A DNA stretch of 64,000 nucleotides, from contig CAUTYZ010000005.1 in NCBI GenBank assembly GCA_963543015.1, forward strand, positions 61,116-125,115, read 5' to 3'. How positions within the stretch are numbered: the stretch's first letter is position 1; every line of letters begins with the position of its first letter. Positions 1 through 8,986 of this stretch are shown piece after piece. This DNA comes from Alloscardovia sp963543015. GTDB lineage: Bacteria > Actinomycetota > Actinomycetes > Actinomycetales > Bifidobacteriaceae. A program made the position numbers and the translations under genes. The notes below the pieces were generated by a model. The model saw only the letters and a list, made by a program, of their open reading frames with translations. It did no database searches and had not been told where the DNA came from.

Positions 1-714
1 GATACGGTCGCTCATGGTCGAACCAGTAACGTACTGCTCAGCAATCTGTGCAGCCTTCTCTTCAGCAATTCCTGCCTTCACCATGTCATGGCGTACATTC
101 CAGCGAGTAACAGAACCAGGTGTCCATTTTTCTTCCCAGAACGTAATATCATCTTCAGCGACAATGCCTTCTCCAGCCTTTTTAGCGGCTTCGAGAAGTT
201 CATCACGCTGAGCCGAACCGAGGAACAATTCATCAGAATCATCATGAACATTTTCGTATGCGATACGCTCAGCTTCAGTCAGGTTCAGACCTTCAGAGAT
301 CTTAATGCGCTGTTCACGAGTGATGTCGATATTATTTGCCTTGAGGGCTTCCTTAATCTGCGTATCAATGCGATAAACAGGATTCAAGTTCGACATAGGA
401 TCTTGTGGAACCAAGCCCATCTTCAAGCCACGGATAGTTTCAAACTGCTTTTGGGTGAACTGAGAAATTTCTTGACCCTCAAGCTTGATGCTTCCACCTG
501 TGATATGACCAGTTCCAGGGAGCAATCCAAGTGCTGCCATTGCGGACGTAGACTTACCCGAACCGGATTCACCTACGATAGCAACCCACTGACCTGGGTA
601 GACATTAAAGCTTGCATCGCGAACTGCCTTAACAGTTCCCGCAGAAGTATTGAACTCTACTTGAAGATCTTTGACCTCAAGAATTGGCTCAGGAATTTGT
701 GTGTTATCTGTCAT
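1..714 (-). CDS. oppD: Oligopeptide ABC transporter ATP-binding protein, OppD type (partial, 3' end outside window)
   Basis: ATPase subunit that would power peptide import together with the two permeases just upstream. The frame opens at the ATG at 714 and runs off the window edge after 238 codons. Walker A (GESGSGKST) lies at about residues 48-56 and the Q-loop (VPQDPMSNLNP) at about 102-112. The LSGG signature and Walker B are not reached. In usual OppD/DppD proteins the signature comes about 60 residues after the Q-loop. Here more than 120 residues pass without it, so the helical subdomain carries a long charged insertion. The gene is the last visible one of the minus-strand operon oppA-oppB-oppC-oppD, 19 bases after oppC. 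The family is certain; the exact substrate is not. Confidence 0.9.
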   Translation of the reverse strand, partial: MTDNTQIPEPILEVKDLQVEFNTSAGTVKAVRDASFNVYPGQWVAIVGESGSGKSTSAMAALGLLPGTGHITGGSIKLEGQEISQFTQKQFETIRGLKMGLVPQDPMSNLNPVYRIDTQIKEALKANNIDITREQRIKISEGLNLTEAERIAYENVHDDSDELFLGSAQRDELLEAAKKAGEGIVAEDDITFWEEKWTPGSVTRWNVRHDMVKAGIAEEKAAQIAEQYVTGSTMSDRI

Positions 715-733
715 GATTTCCTACTCCTCTACC

Positions 734-1678
734 CTACTCAGTACGGCTCTTAGGATCCAGCGCATCACGCACAGAGTCACCGAGCATGATGAATGCCAAA
801 GCAGTGATAGCCAAAGCAGCTGATGGATAGAACAAAATCATTGGCTGTGTACGAAGCATGGTCTGTGCTGTGGAAATATCTCCACCCCAGCTGACGTTGC
901 CCGAAGGCATACCCAGACCAAGGAAGCTCAATGTAGCTTCGAGAACGATGTAGCTTGCCAAGGATGTCGTACCGACGACGAGCACTGGTGCCAATGAGTT
1001 TGGAATAATGTGTCGGAAGAGATTACGCATCGGCGTCGAACCAAGCGCTGTAGATGCGGTGTTAAATTCGAGATTCTTTGCCTCAAGCACAGAGCTTCGT
1101 GCAATACGTGCAATAGATACCCAACCAAACATTGCCATCACGAGGATAATCTTCCAGATGGAAGTAGAGGTGCGGAACATCTGCAAAACAACGATAGCAC
1201 CGAGCAGCAATGGAACTGCGTAGAAGATATCGACGATTCGAGACAAGATAGAATCAACCCATCCGCCGAAGAATCCTGCAAGTGCACCGATAATTCCACC
1301 TGCGACGATGACGATCAATGTGGTCGCGATACCTACAGTCAGCGATGTACGTGTACCATAAATAACGCGAGCATAAATATCGCATCCCTGCAAGTCGAAT
1401 CCGAATGGGTGTCCAGCCGTTGCTGCACCACGAGAATTATCCAGAGTGCAGTAATTAGGATCAAGATTCGTGAACACACGTGGGAATGCTGCTACGAATG
1501 CAATGAACAGAATAACCAATGCTGCAATAATAAACAAAGGATTCTTACGCAAGGTACGCCACGCATCAGCCCACATACTGGTAGCTGGAGCATCGGTATC
1601 TACAGCGTCCACTGCCTGTAATGGTGTTTCTTCTACAGGAGCGACGTAACGCTCTTGCCCTGGAAGTGTATTAGCCAT
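734..1678 (-). CDS. oppC: Oligopeptide ABC transporter permease, OppC type
   Basis: Inner-membrane permease of a peptide importer, 314 residues. A soluble N-terminus of about 45 residues is followed by a first membrane span (about 50-70), then the OppC-type core with further spans. The cytoplasmic EAA-like loop lies around 'ARSSVLEAKNLEFNTASTAL' and the following 'LGSTPMRNLFRHIIPNS'. The ATG at 1678 has a GGAGGG ribosome site. It lies 14 bases downstream of oppB and is followed by oppD, so it is one operon. The length is normal for the family. Confidence 0.93.
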   Translation of the reverse strand: MANTLPGQERYVAPVEETPLQAVDAVDTDAPATSMWADAWRTLRKNPLFIIAALVILFIAFVAAFPRVFTNLDPNYCTLDNSRGAATAGHPFGFDLQGCDIYARVIYGTRTSLTVGIATTLIVIVAGGIIGALAGFFGGWVDSILSRIVDIFYAVPLLLGAIVVLQMFRTSTSIWKIILVMAMFGWVSIARIARSSVLEAKNLEFNTASTALGSTPMRNLFRHIIPNSLAPVLVVGTTSLASYIVLEATLSFLGLGMPSGNVSWGGDISTAQTMLRTQPMILFYPSAALAITALAFIMLGDSVRDALDPKSRTE

Positions 1679-1692
1679 GTTTCACCCTCCCT

Positions 1693-2622
1693 TTAGGCGT
1701 AACGGATTCGAGGATCAAGTGCAGCGTACAGCATATCAACCAGCAAGTTGCACACTACAAAAATCAAGACGAGTACAGTAACGATGGATACAACGAGGTT
1801 GGATTCACTCTGCAAAATTGCCTTATACAAAGTATTTCCAATACCGTTAATATTGAAGATTCGCTCAGAAATCATTGCGCCACCCATAAGAGCACCCAAA
1901 TCAGCACCCAAATATGTCACCACTGGAATCAGTGAGTTTCGCAAAATATGGTTGACAATCACCTGTCGATTGCTCAAACCCTTTGCGCGGGCAGTACGCA
2001 CGTAATCGAGTGTACGGTTTGATGCTACTTCTGTACGAGTCAAACGAATGATATAAGCCATCGATACGGATCCCAAAACCATTGCAGGCATGAGCAAATC
2101 GATGAATCCTGGGTTAGCTCCAGCAGTTACTGGGAAGATGCGCCACTTCACACCGAGGAAGTACTGCATCAAGAAGCCGGTAACGAATGTAGGAACGGAA
2201 ATAAGAAGCAACGATACGATCAAAATAACGGAGTCATACCACTTGCCCTTCTTCAGACCAGAGATGATACCGAAAACGACACCGAAAATTGCTTCAAAGA
2301 CGAACGCCATCAAACCAAGACGGATGGTCACTGGGAATGCCGATGCCATCACATCGATGACTGGTCGGTTTCCGCGCAATGTATTACCAAAGTCAAGAGT
2401 AAATGCGTTCTTCAAGAAATATAAATACTGAACGATAAATGGCTGATCAAGATGGTACTCAGCACGAATTTGTTGTGCGACAGCCTCGTTCACTGGCTTG
2501 TCACCAAACATTGCTACAACAGGATCACCTGGAAGAGCGAAGACCAATGCATAAATCAGCAAGGTCGTACCCAAAAGTACAGGAATCATCTGTAGCACAC
2601 GGCGTAGGAAGTACTTCCACAT
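1693..2622 (-). CDS. oppB: Oligopeptide ABC transporter permease, OppB type
   Basis: Membrane permease that pairs with OppC to form the peptide channel; 309 residues, typical of OppB/DppB. It starts with the usual 'MWKYFLRRVLQMIPVLLG' first span, has the large external loop after it, and carries the EAA-type loop near 'DYVRTARAKGLSNRQVIVNH' (about residues 207-226). An AAGGAG site precedes the ATG. A 252-base spacer with two hairpins separates it from oppA. This is usual where the binding protein is made in excess over the permeases. Confidence 0.93.
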   Translation of the reverse strand: MWKYFLRRVLQMIPVLLGTTLLIYALVFALPGDPVVAMFGDKPVNEAVAQQIRAEYHLDQPFIVQYLYFLKNAFTLDFGNTLRGNRPVIDVMASAFPVTIRLGLMAFVFEAIFGVVFGIISGLKKGKWYDSVILIVSLLLISVPTFVTGFLMQYFLGVKWRIFPVTAGANPGFIDLLMPAMVLGSVSMAYIIRLTRTEVASNRTLDYVRTARAKGLSNRQVIVNHILRNSLIPVVTYLGADLGALMGGAMISERIFNINGIGNTLYKAILQSESNLVVSIVTVLVLIFVVCNLLVDMLYAALDPRIRYA

Positions 2623-2757
2623 GTTATTTTCTCCTTGTGCTTTTCCCTCGTGCGTGTGGGAGACGTGTATCTCTCGGTGTATAACGGAGATTACGTATCC
2701 GCGATACTTATTACTTATGGAAAGCGTGTCATGAAAAGCGAGGCATGATGTATGTGG

Positions 2758-2832
2758 TTATGTATGGTCTCACAACACAGTCCATACATAACCGTGATGG
2801 TGCTCATCTCTCACAAGTGAAATGAGCACCAT
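2758..2832 (-). promoter_or_regulatory. Two intercistronic hairpins between oppA and oppB
   Basis: Two inverted repeats lie in the oppA-oppB spacer. The first has 10-base arms (2758-2767 with 2782-2791). The second has 11-base arms reading ATGGTGCTCAT and ATGAGCACCAT (2797-2807 with 2822-2832). Neither is followed by a T run on the minus strand. They are more likely to stabilise the oppA message or reduce read-through than to be full terminators. Confidence 0.6.
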
Positions 2833-2874
2833 TGTTGCAATCTTTAATTATTGCGTGGTGTGTACTGCATTACC

Positions 2875-4512
2875 TTACTTAGTAATGTTCTGGTAATCAG
2901 GCAAGGAGTTCCACGAAATGTTGAAGCCCTTGATACCCTGTGCAGCTGCACCAGTGTTGTTACGGTAGTAAACAGGAATTGCTGGAAGATCCTTGAGGAG
3001 AATTTCTTCTGCCTGCTGGTAGATCTTGTTTGCATCTTCTGTGCTAGAAGCAGATGCTGCCTTTTCGAGCAATGCATCGAACTCTGGGTTCTTGTAGTCA
3101 CCATCGTTAGAACCGTTACCGTCTGCAGCTGCAGAGCTGTAGAGTGGCTGCAAGTAGTTTTCTGCAGATGGGTAATCTGGCATCCAACCACCACGGAAGA
3201 CGGACTTCAAAGAACGGTCGTTAATTTCCTGGCGAAGCTCTTGGAAGGTTGCTACTGGGTTAGTCACAACATCGATACCGAGAGCGTTCTTGATGGAGTT
3301 GACATATGCATCGAAGATGTCCTTGTGTCCACCGTCGGCATTGTAAGCGAGGGACAGCTGAGAGTTACCCCAGTCGCTAATTGCGTTTGCCTGATCCCAC
3401 AGCTTCTTAGCTTCAGTTGCATTGTACTTCAATACGTCGTTGCCCTTGAGATCTTCAGAGTATCCTGGAATCTTTGGAGTAATGAAGTCTACTGCTGGAG
3501 TACCGGTACCACCAAGAACCTTTTCTACAATCTGTTCGCGGTTAATTGCACGAGAGATAGCTGCACGACGCAAGCGACCTTCTTCGTTCATACCGAAGTG
3601 CTCAAGAGCGGTAGGGATGATGAGAGTCTGAATAACTGCACCTGGCTTGTTGAATGCCTGGATAGAAGAATCAGATTCGAAAGTAGTTGTAGCAGAAGAT
3701 GGAATGGTATCCATAACGTCGAGGTTACCAGCCTGAACATCTGCATAAGCAGTATCTACATCGGTGTAAATCTTGAAATCGATTCCACCATTCTTTGCTG
3801 GGAACTGACCCTTGTAGTCATCGTTCTTTACTACAGAGATGGTCTGGTTGTGAGTCCAAGACTTGAACTTGTATGGACCGTTTCCAACTGGCTTTTCACC
3901 GAATGCCTTTGGATCCTTGTAGAAGGATTCTGGCAATGGGGAGAATGCCGAGTAACCAACCTGAATTGGGAAGGTTGAGGATGGAGAGTTGAGCTCTACT
4001 GTGAAGTGAGTATCATCAGTTACAGTCAAACCAGAAAGCTGAGCGTCGGACGCAGTGCCATCTGCCTGAAGATCTGAGTAACCCTTAATGTTGGAGAACC
4101 ATGAGTTGTTCAGCATTGCGTTAGATGCAACTGCTGCATAGCTCCATGCCTTAGTGAAGGATTCTGCAGTAACCTTAGTACCATCGGTAAAGGTCCAGTC
4201 AGAATTAATTTCGATGTCATACTTTGTATTGTCATCGTTTGCCTTGATGGACTTTGCTACTTCATTATGCTCATTGCCATCAGCATCGAAAGCTACCAGA
4301 CCAGAGAAGAGCATCTGGATAACGCGACCGCCACCATTTTCATTGGTGTTTGCTGGGATAAGTGTATTTTCTGGTTCAGAACCGTATGCAGTAATAACAG
4401 AGTCGGTGGATGCAGAATTCGAAGAGCTGTTATTTCCAGCGCCACATGCACCCAATGCCAACACTGCAGCAGCTACCGCAGCGGTAATCATTGTAATTTT
4501 AGACTTCTTCAT
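2875..4512 (-). CDS. oppA: Oligopeptide-binding lipoprotein, OppA type (SBP family 5)
   Basis: Extracellular solute-binding lipoprotein that captures peptides for OppBCD; 545 residues. The N-terminus 'MKKSKITMITAAVAAAV' is a signal peptide ending in the lipobox LGAC (Cys at about 23), followed by a Ser/Asn-rich linker. The rest matches the family-5 binding fold (GSEPENTLIPANTNENGG near the start, VGNGPYKFKSW near the middle). The ATG has AAGAGAA upstream. It heads the operon, with a 456-base AT-rich promoter region before it. Substrate preference cannot be read from the sequence. Confidence 0.93.
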   Translation of the reverse strand: MKKSKITMITAAVAAAVLALGACGAGNNSSSNSASTDSVITAYGSEPENTLIPANTNENGGGRVIQMLFSGLVAFDADGNEHNEVAKSIKANDDNTKYDIEINSDWTFTDGTKVTAESFTKAWSYAAVASNAMLNNSWFSNIKGYSDLQADGTASDAQLSGLTVTDDTHFTVELNSPSSTFPIQVGYSAFSPLPESFYKDPKAFGEKPVGNGPYKFKSWTHNQTISVVKNDDYKGQFPAKNGGIDFKIYTDVDTAYADVQAGNLDVMDTIPSSATTTFESDSSIQAFNKPGAVIQTLIIPTALEHFGMNEEGRLRRAAISRAINREQIVEKVLGGTGTPAVDFITPKIPGYSEDLKGNDVLKYNATEAKKLWDQANAISDWGNSQLSLAYNADGGHKDIFDAYVNSIKNALGIDVVTNPVATFQELRQEINDRSLKSVFRGGWMPDYPSAENYLQPLYSSAAADGNGSNDGDYKNPEFDALLEKAASASSTEDANKIYQQAEEILLKDLPAIPVYYRNNTGAAAQGIKGFNISWNSLPDYQNITK

Positions 4513-4968
4513 GATTTCTCTTTCTTCTAGGCCTCGTCAAAATACTTTGAAAAGGAATACGCATAAAAAACGATGTGACATGATTGCGTCTTTTTAACGT
4601 ATCGAATAATGTATCAGAAAAATATTTCAATACAAGCCCCAATTTATTTCTTGAGATACTTTTATGCATAATTATCATGCTTATTTATGCATAAAACTCT
4701 GTATATTTAGCGGAAAATTGCGTATTTATACGTTATAAAAATTTTTACATATTCTGTCCCACATAGTGGAACACAGCCAAATTATTCAGTAATTTACCGA
4801 GCACAATGCGCATAACTATGTCCATATTTTTCTCTATGCCGATTTTCTCTATTCATCGTCATGCATAATCATGCATATATACGCTCGTACGAATTTACAT
4901 TTTCGAAACTTTATGCAGTCGAAACATGAACAGCTACTGCTCCCGCTGCTGCCTTACCCCGCATCTTT
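4513..4968. promoter_or_regulatory. oppA promoter region with repeated ATGCATAA palindromes
   Basis: No gene was found in these 456 AT-rich bases. The palindrome core TTTATGCATAA occurs at 4661-4671 and 4684-4694, 23 bases apart. ATGCATAAT and ATGCATATAT lie at 4861-4869 and 4871-4880. The first pair is 140-190 bases upstream of the oppA start and could bind a regulator on one face of the helix. No regulator gene is adjacent. The xerC terminator was not recognised here. Confidence 0.4.
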
Positions 4969-5925
4969 CTATGCGCGAGGGAATGCTTGAGCATACTTCT
5001 GTTTGAGCTGCTCAAGCGATACATGCGTATACCGCTGAGTCGTCGTCAAAGACGAATGCCCAAGAAGCTCTTGAACTTCTCGCAAATCAGCTCCCCCATT
5101 CAGCAAATGCGTCGCCGCTGTATGTCGCAGAGCATGAGGAGCGATATCAGGGACACCAGCTGCCTGAGCGCGTTCATGGACGAGAGAACGAACTTGTCGC
5201 TGATTCATACGCCCACCGCGCGTGCCGACAAACAATGCATCGTGTGGGGTTTTCTCCGATACGAGCTTGGAACGACCCTCACCTATCCACGCGTGAAGCG
5301 CATGCTGGGCAGGAATACCGAAAGGAACTACACGTTGCTTATTTCCTTTACCCGTGACTTTAACCGTATGCTGGTCAAAATTCAGATCGTCGATGTTCAA
5401 ATCCACAAGCTCAGCTACACGAATTCCCGTCGCATAGAGAAGCTCCATAATAGCGTTGTCTCGCAACGCGACAGGAGTATTTCCCTCTTCTTTCTCATGA
5501 ATAGTTTGCGTTTCTACAATCGACTGTGCCTGATTTTTATTGAGCACTTCAGGAAGACGCGACGCCTGCTTGGGAGTTGCAAGATTTGCTGCAGGGTTTG
5601 ATTGAGCCATTCCATGCGTGTGTGCATAGGCAAAAAATCCACGAAGAGCGACAACTTTTCGGGCAAGCGATGTCTTGGAGATACCACGGTGCATTTCATG
5701 AGCCATCCACGAGCGCAATTCATCTCGTGTCACGCCATCGACTGTATCAATTCCTCTCACATGCATGATGTGCATTGCTTGGGAAATATCCGTGATATAG
5801 GCACGCGTGGTGTGCTCGCTAAGGCCTTTATTCACAGCGATATAGTCTCGATACGCGTCAATGCAGTCTGCAACTTCTGCGCTTAATGACATCAGGGATT
5901 CGTCATGCATATCATTATGTTTCAT
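4969..5925 (-). CDS. xerC: Tyrosine site-specific recombinase, XerC
   Basis: Recombinase that with XerD resolves chromosome dimers at dif; 318 residues. The N-terminal SAM-like DNA-binding domain covers about residues 20-105. The catalytic domain shows Arg in 'ATGIRVAELVDL', Lys in 'VTGKGNKQRVVPFG', the HxxR box in 'HALRHTAATHLL', then His and the nucleophile Tyr in 'LGHSSLTTTQRYTH'. All residues needed for cleavage are present. It is assigned as XerC rather than XerD because the other recombinase sits in the conserved rplT-xerD position. Both are the chromosomal type and no phage genes are near. Confidence 0.9.
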   Translation of the reverse strand: MKHNDMHDESLMSLSAEVADCIDAYRDYIAVNKGLSEHTTRAYITDISQAMHIMHVRGIDTVDGVTRDELRSWMAHEMHRGISKTSLARKVVALRGFFAYAHTHGMAQSNPAANLATPKQASRLPEVLNKNQAQSIVETQTIHEKEEGNTPVALRDNAIMELLYATGIRVAELVDLNIDDLNFDQHTVKVTGKGNKQRVVPFGIPAQHALHAWIGEGRSKLVSEKTPHDALFVGTRGGRMNQRQVRSLVHERAQAAGVPDIAPHALRHTAATHLLNGGADLREVQELLGHSSLTTTQRYTHVSLEQLKQKYAQAFPRA

Positions 5926-6003
5926 GGTTCCTCCCTAACACCTGGTGATGTGCTGTACGGTTCTGTACTGTGCTGTCGTCGCATCCTAATTTACAATAAG
6001 AGT

Positions 6004-6300
6004 ATGAGTATGGCAGACACATGGAGAAAGATTCCACAAGGTGCACGCATTGTCGTTCGTGTGCAGGATGGAGTCGACGAGATGACTGGTCGTACTCAAT
6101 TTCGCGATTTTGTCGGTCATGTCCGAGAAGTTTCTGAAACAAGCATTATCCTCCACCGCGATGCTGCAGCGAACGGATCTCGACCTGCTGAAATTGTTTC
6201 CCTTGAATTGTCGAAAATTGTTCGCCTTAAGCCTGTTCCTGAACGTCCAGATTTTTCTCGACTATCTCAGCGACGACTAGCTCAGCGACAAGGAGCATGA
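6004..6300 (+). CDS. Small conserved protein of unknown function, SH3-like beta-barrel pattern
   Basis: A 98-residue basic protein starting at ATG 6004, or ATG 6010 two codons later. The pattern 'GARIVVRVQDG...FRDFVGHVREVS...LELSKIVRLKPVPERP' is a run of short beta strands. It resembles the small barrel at the N-terminus of some actinobacterial GNAT proteins, but no acetyltransferase domain follows. A TACAAT hexamer lies at 5992-5997, only six bases before the ATG, so the message is probably leaderless. It stands alone on the plus strand between xerC and tyrA, both minus. The function is not known. Confidence 0.75.
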   Translation: MSMADTWRKIPQGARIVVRVQDGVDEMTGRTQFRDFVGHVREVSETSIILHRDAAANGSRPAEIVSLELSKIVRLKPVPERPDFSRLSQRRLAQRQGA

Positions 6301-6311
6301 TTTCCTGGAGA

Positions 6312-7328
6312 CTACTCTTCGCGCAAATGTGGGAAATGTCGGACAACGGCTTCGACATTATCGATGTACTCCACTCGCCCACCTGTACGTGATGCGGAAA
6401 TTAATTGATCTTTCCACTCATCAGTATCATGATGCAATTTTACCGAGTACACGCCTTCTGGAGTGCCATTCTTCAGCTTTGCTCGAACGTCGCGATATGG
6501 CTGTGCCGATTCGAAAAATTCACGCATATCTGTGGCATACTTCCGAGCGTCATCACGGTTATCCAAAATCTGAGCAACCGCTTCCAATCGTTTCGCCATA
6601 TCATGCAAAAGATCAGCAACATTATCTGGATTTTCATCAATCATTGCCTGCGTGCGATCTGGCGTGGTCAATGCCACACGAGTCATATCCTGCCATGACC
6701 CTGCAGCCAGTGCCAAAGCAAGATTCGATTGAGGATTATCCACGAGACTTGCTGCCAAAGCCGTAGCAACCACATGTGGCATATGTGAAATTTGCGCTGT
6801 GGCTTCATCATGATGGAATGCAGTAGAAACGATAAAACGGTTCTTGACGCCCTCGCAAATCATACGAGCTACACGTAAGAAATGAGTAAATTGAGTATCA
6901 TCTTCCACGGTAATTGCCCACGTAGCACCGTCAAACAGCTTCGCATCGGAAGCAGAAAAACCAGCTAATTCATTGCCAGCCATAGGATGTGCTCCGACAA
7001 ATTTACCACGCATGCCATGTCGTTCAACGGTTTCGAGCACTTCACGCTTGACAGATCCGACATCAGTGAGAGTCGTATGCTCGGCAAGTTTACCTTCCAA
7101 TTTTCCAAGAACTGTATCCATTGCTTTCAGTGGAGTGCACAAGACGAGAATATCGGGATTGGAAGCAACTAATTCGTCTAAAGTTTTGACACAGGTAATG
7201 CCATTTTTGCGAGCATCCTCATAGGACTCGCTACGGTGATTCCACGCGATGACCTCATTGCGTGACTGAACAAGAGCACGCGCGAGAGAGCCTCCGATGA
7301 GCCCCAATCCGGCGATGGCTATTTTCAT
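6312..7328 (-). CDS. tyrA: Prephenate dehydrogenase
   Basis: Oxidises prephenate to 4-hydroxyphenylpyruvate in tyrosine synthesis; 338 residues, cytoplasmic. The NAD(P)-binding Rossmann motif GLGLIGGSLARAL is at residues 7-19. The conserved 'GAHPMAGNELAGF' block (about 116-128) carries the active-site His region. The C-terminal helical dimerisation part is of normal length and no separate ACT domain is evident. It lies 114 bases after pheA on the same strand, so the two arms of aromatic amino-acid synthesis are paired. No T-box or leader peptide was recognised upstream. Confidence 0.92.
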   Translation of the reverse strand: MKIAIAGLGLIGGSLARALVQSRNEVIAWNHRSESYEDARKNGITCVKTLDELVASNPDILVLCTPLKAMDTVLGKLEGKLAEHTTLTDVGSVKREVLETVERHGMRGKFVGAHPMAGNELAGFSASDAKLFDGATWAITVEDDTQFTHFLRVARMICEGVKNRFIVSTAFHHDEATAQISHMPHVVATALAASLVDNPQSNLALALAAGSWQDMTRVALTTPDRTQAMIDENPDNVADLLHDMAKRLEAVAQILDNRDDARKYATDMREFFESAQPYRDVRAKLKNGTPEGVYSVKLHHDTDEWKDQLISASRTGGRVEYIDNVEAVVRHFPHLREE

Positions 7329-7442
7329 TCGTTCTCTCCTGCGTTACTGACTTCCTCGTTCGCTTCCTAGTTAGTATAAGGGAATACACATGACACCGCG
7401 AAATTCTTCATCTCGTTTGGTCGCGTATCGCCCGCTATCGCA

Positions 7443-8366
7443 TTAATCCTGAGACAGCAATGGATTCTTCCCCATATGCGGCAAATTCCACTCATGCGCA
7501 CTGATACGCTGAGTATCACGACTTGGATACACCGCGAGAATTTTCAACCAATCGCTGTGCTCCTCAATTTCTCGAAGCACCGCCTCAGCGTGGTTATCCC
7601 ATGGCGCCGCATCGACTGTAATGATGAAACTGTACGTTCCATCGACGCCTTTAATAGGCCGCGAAATAAGGCTGGTCATATTCAAACCCTTGTCACGAAA
7701 AACATCAAGAAGATTCGCAATGACTCCAGGTCCAGTCGACAGTGGAATAACGGTAATAATACTCTCGCACTCAGTGCCTTCGCTGCGGCGCACGTGTGCT
7801 TGTGTAGCTGCCTCATCACGAGTTTTTAAGAGGAGAAAATCTGTGTGTGCGCGCTCATAATCTTGCACGTTTTCTTTCCAAACCTCAAGACCAAACAGCT
7901 GACCACTCCCGTGTGGTGCGAGAGCTACTTGATTCGGGCGCAAATTTTTGCACGCTGCGGAATTCGATGATGCGCCAACTTCACGCAAATTTTCCTGCTC
8001 GATAAACTGCGTACACTGTGCAAGTCCATGTGGATGAGCGGTCACTTCCGTAAGTTCTGTATGATCAGAGCGAACGAAAGCATCAAATTGGATATCCAAG
8101 CTCAGTCGCTCTACCCCAGCCACATCATGAGAGTTCATCAAACGGTCAAGATTTGTAGCAACGTAGCCTTCGACGTTATTTTCCCACGCGATAATTCCCC
8201 AGCCGTTTGCGCTCTCGACGTTCTTAAAAATTTCGCGTTCACTCGCGCAGGATACGAGCTCAGGAGTTTCGTCATCATTATCCTGCGATGACAAGTAATT
8301 GTCGGCTGCCAGACGCGCAGCCTGATATGTGAACGATCCTTGCGGTCCGAGGTAAAAGAGCTTCAT
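7443..8366 (-). CDS. pheA: Prephenate dehydratase with C-terminal ACT domain
   Basis: Converts prephenate to phenylpyruvate for phenylalanine synthesis; 307 residues. The start 'MKLFYLGPQGSFTYQAA' is the family N-terminus. The periplasmic-binding-like catalytic domain covers about residues 1-190, followed by an ACT regulatory domain ('PGVIANLLDVFRDKGLN' and 'SLISRPIKG', about 213-290). The usual catalytic Thr-Arg-Phe triplet reads Thr-Asp-Phe here ('AHTDFLLL'). That is either a lineage trait or a change in activity. It follows the membrane protein gene by five bases and precedes tyrA. Confidence 0.9.
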   Translation of the reverse strand: MKLFYLGPQGSFTYQAARLAADNYLSSQDNDDETPELVSCASEREIFKNVESANGWGIIAWENNVEGYVATNLDRLMNSHDVAGVERLSLDIQFDAFVRSDHTELTEVTAHPHGLAQCTQFIEQENLREVGASSNSAACKNLRPNQVALAPHGSGQLFGLEVWKENVQDYERAHTDFLLLKTRDEAATQAHVRRSEGTECESIITVIPLSTGPGVIANLLDVFRDKGLNMTSLISRPIKGVDGTYSFIITVDAAPWDNHAEAVLREIEEHSDWLKILAVYPSRDTQRISAHEWNLPHMGKNPLLSQD

Positions 8367-8371
8367 ACGAT

Positions 8372-8833
8372 CTATTCCTTATCGAGTTCGGAATTATCGT
8401 GGGAAGCAGTGCTTGTACACGCAGAATTATCGCGAGTATCACGGAACGCATCGAGCCACTTATGTGGGAAGAAGACAACGATAACGTGCACGAGGATAAT
8501 TCCATACAGCCAGAAGTATCCCGCATGAACAGACCAATACGTGGTGAATGCAGAACCTCCAACGACGACCAAAGCGCTCGTAGATGTTCCTTGCAATGCC
8601 AAGCCCCACACGACAACCGTGGAAATTGCCGCATGAAGAAACTCATGCCAGATATTTCCGCGCACACCTGCCAAGAAACTCAATATCCCAGCAACCAGCA
8701 GTGATGCAAACAAACCGTACGGAATGTTGTATGCGGCGCCAAGGCGATATGTAAAAGTGCCCACAACTCCAATCACAAGAGCTGAAACAATTGTCATACC
8801 AATGTTCACTGCTGATGATGGACGTGTAGGCAC
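8372..8833 (-). CDS. Small multi-pass membrane protein of unknown function
   Basis: A 153-residue protein with about four or five hydrophobic spans (residues roughly 10-30, 38-56, 66-84, 88-105 and 108-125) and a hydrophilic Ser/Asp-rich tail. I recognise no catalytic motif. It sits between typA and pheA with only five bases to pheA, so it is probably co-transcribed with the aromatic genes. The pairing may be historical rather than functional. Confidence 0.75.
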   Translation of the reverse strand: MPTRPSSAVNIGMTIVSALVIGVVGTFTYRLGAAYNIPYGLFASLLVAGILSFLAGVRGNIWHEFLHAAISTVVVWGLALQGTSTSALVVVGGSAFTTYWSVHAGYFWLYGIILVHVIVVFFPHKWLDAFRDTRDNSACTSTASHDNSELDKE

Positions 8834-8854
8834 TGTACTATCCTTTACTAACGC

Positions 8855-8941
8855 GAACTGGAAAAGATCAGTAGTCTTGGCTACGTCTTTTCCAGTTCTC
8901 CTACGTTGCTGAATTACGCTAAATTACACAGAATTACGCTG
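8855..8941. promoter_or_regulatory. Perfect 12-base inverted repeat and a direct repeat between typA and the membrane protein gene
   Basis: Arms GAACTGGAAAAG (8855-8866) and CTTTTCCAGTTC (8887-8898) form a perfect hairpin without a clear T run. The 10-mer GAATTACGCT occurs at 8911-8920 and again at 8931-8940, a 20-base period. The hairpin could end the typA transcript; the direct repeat has no assigned role. Confidence 0.5.
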
Positions 8942-8986
8942 ATTCAGCTCAGTATACCTTAGTTTTGCATATCTTAATTCTGCATT

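Noticed and set aside
7329..8986. T-box or aromatic leader peptide controlling pheA/tyrA
   Set aside because: No T-box core sequence and no short Phe- or Tyr-rich frame was found upstream of either gene.
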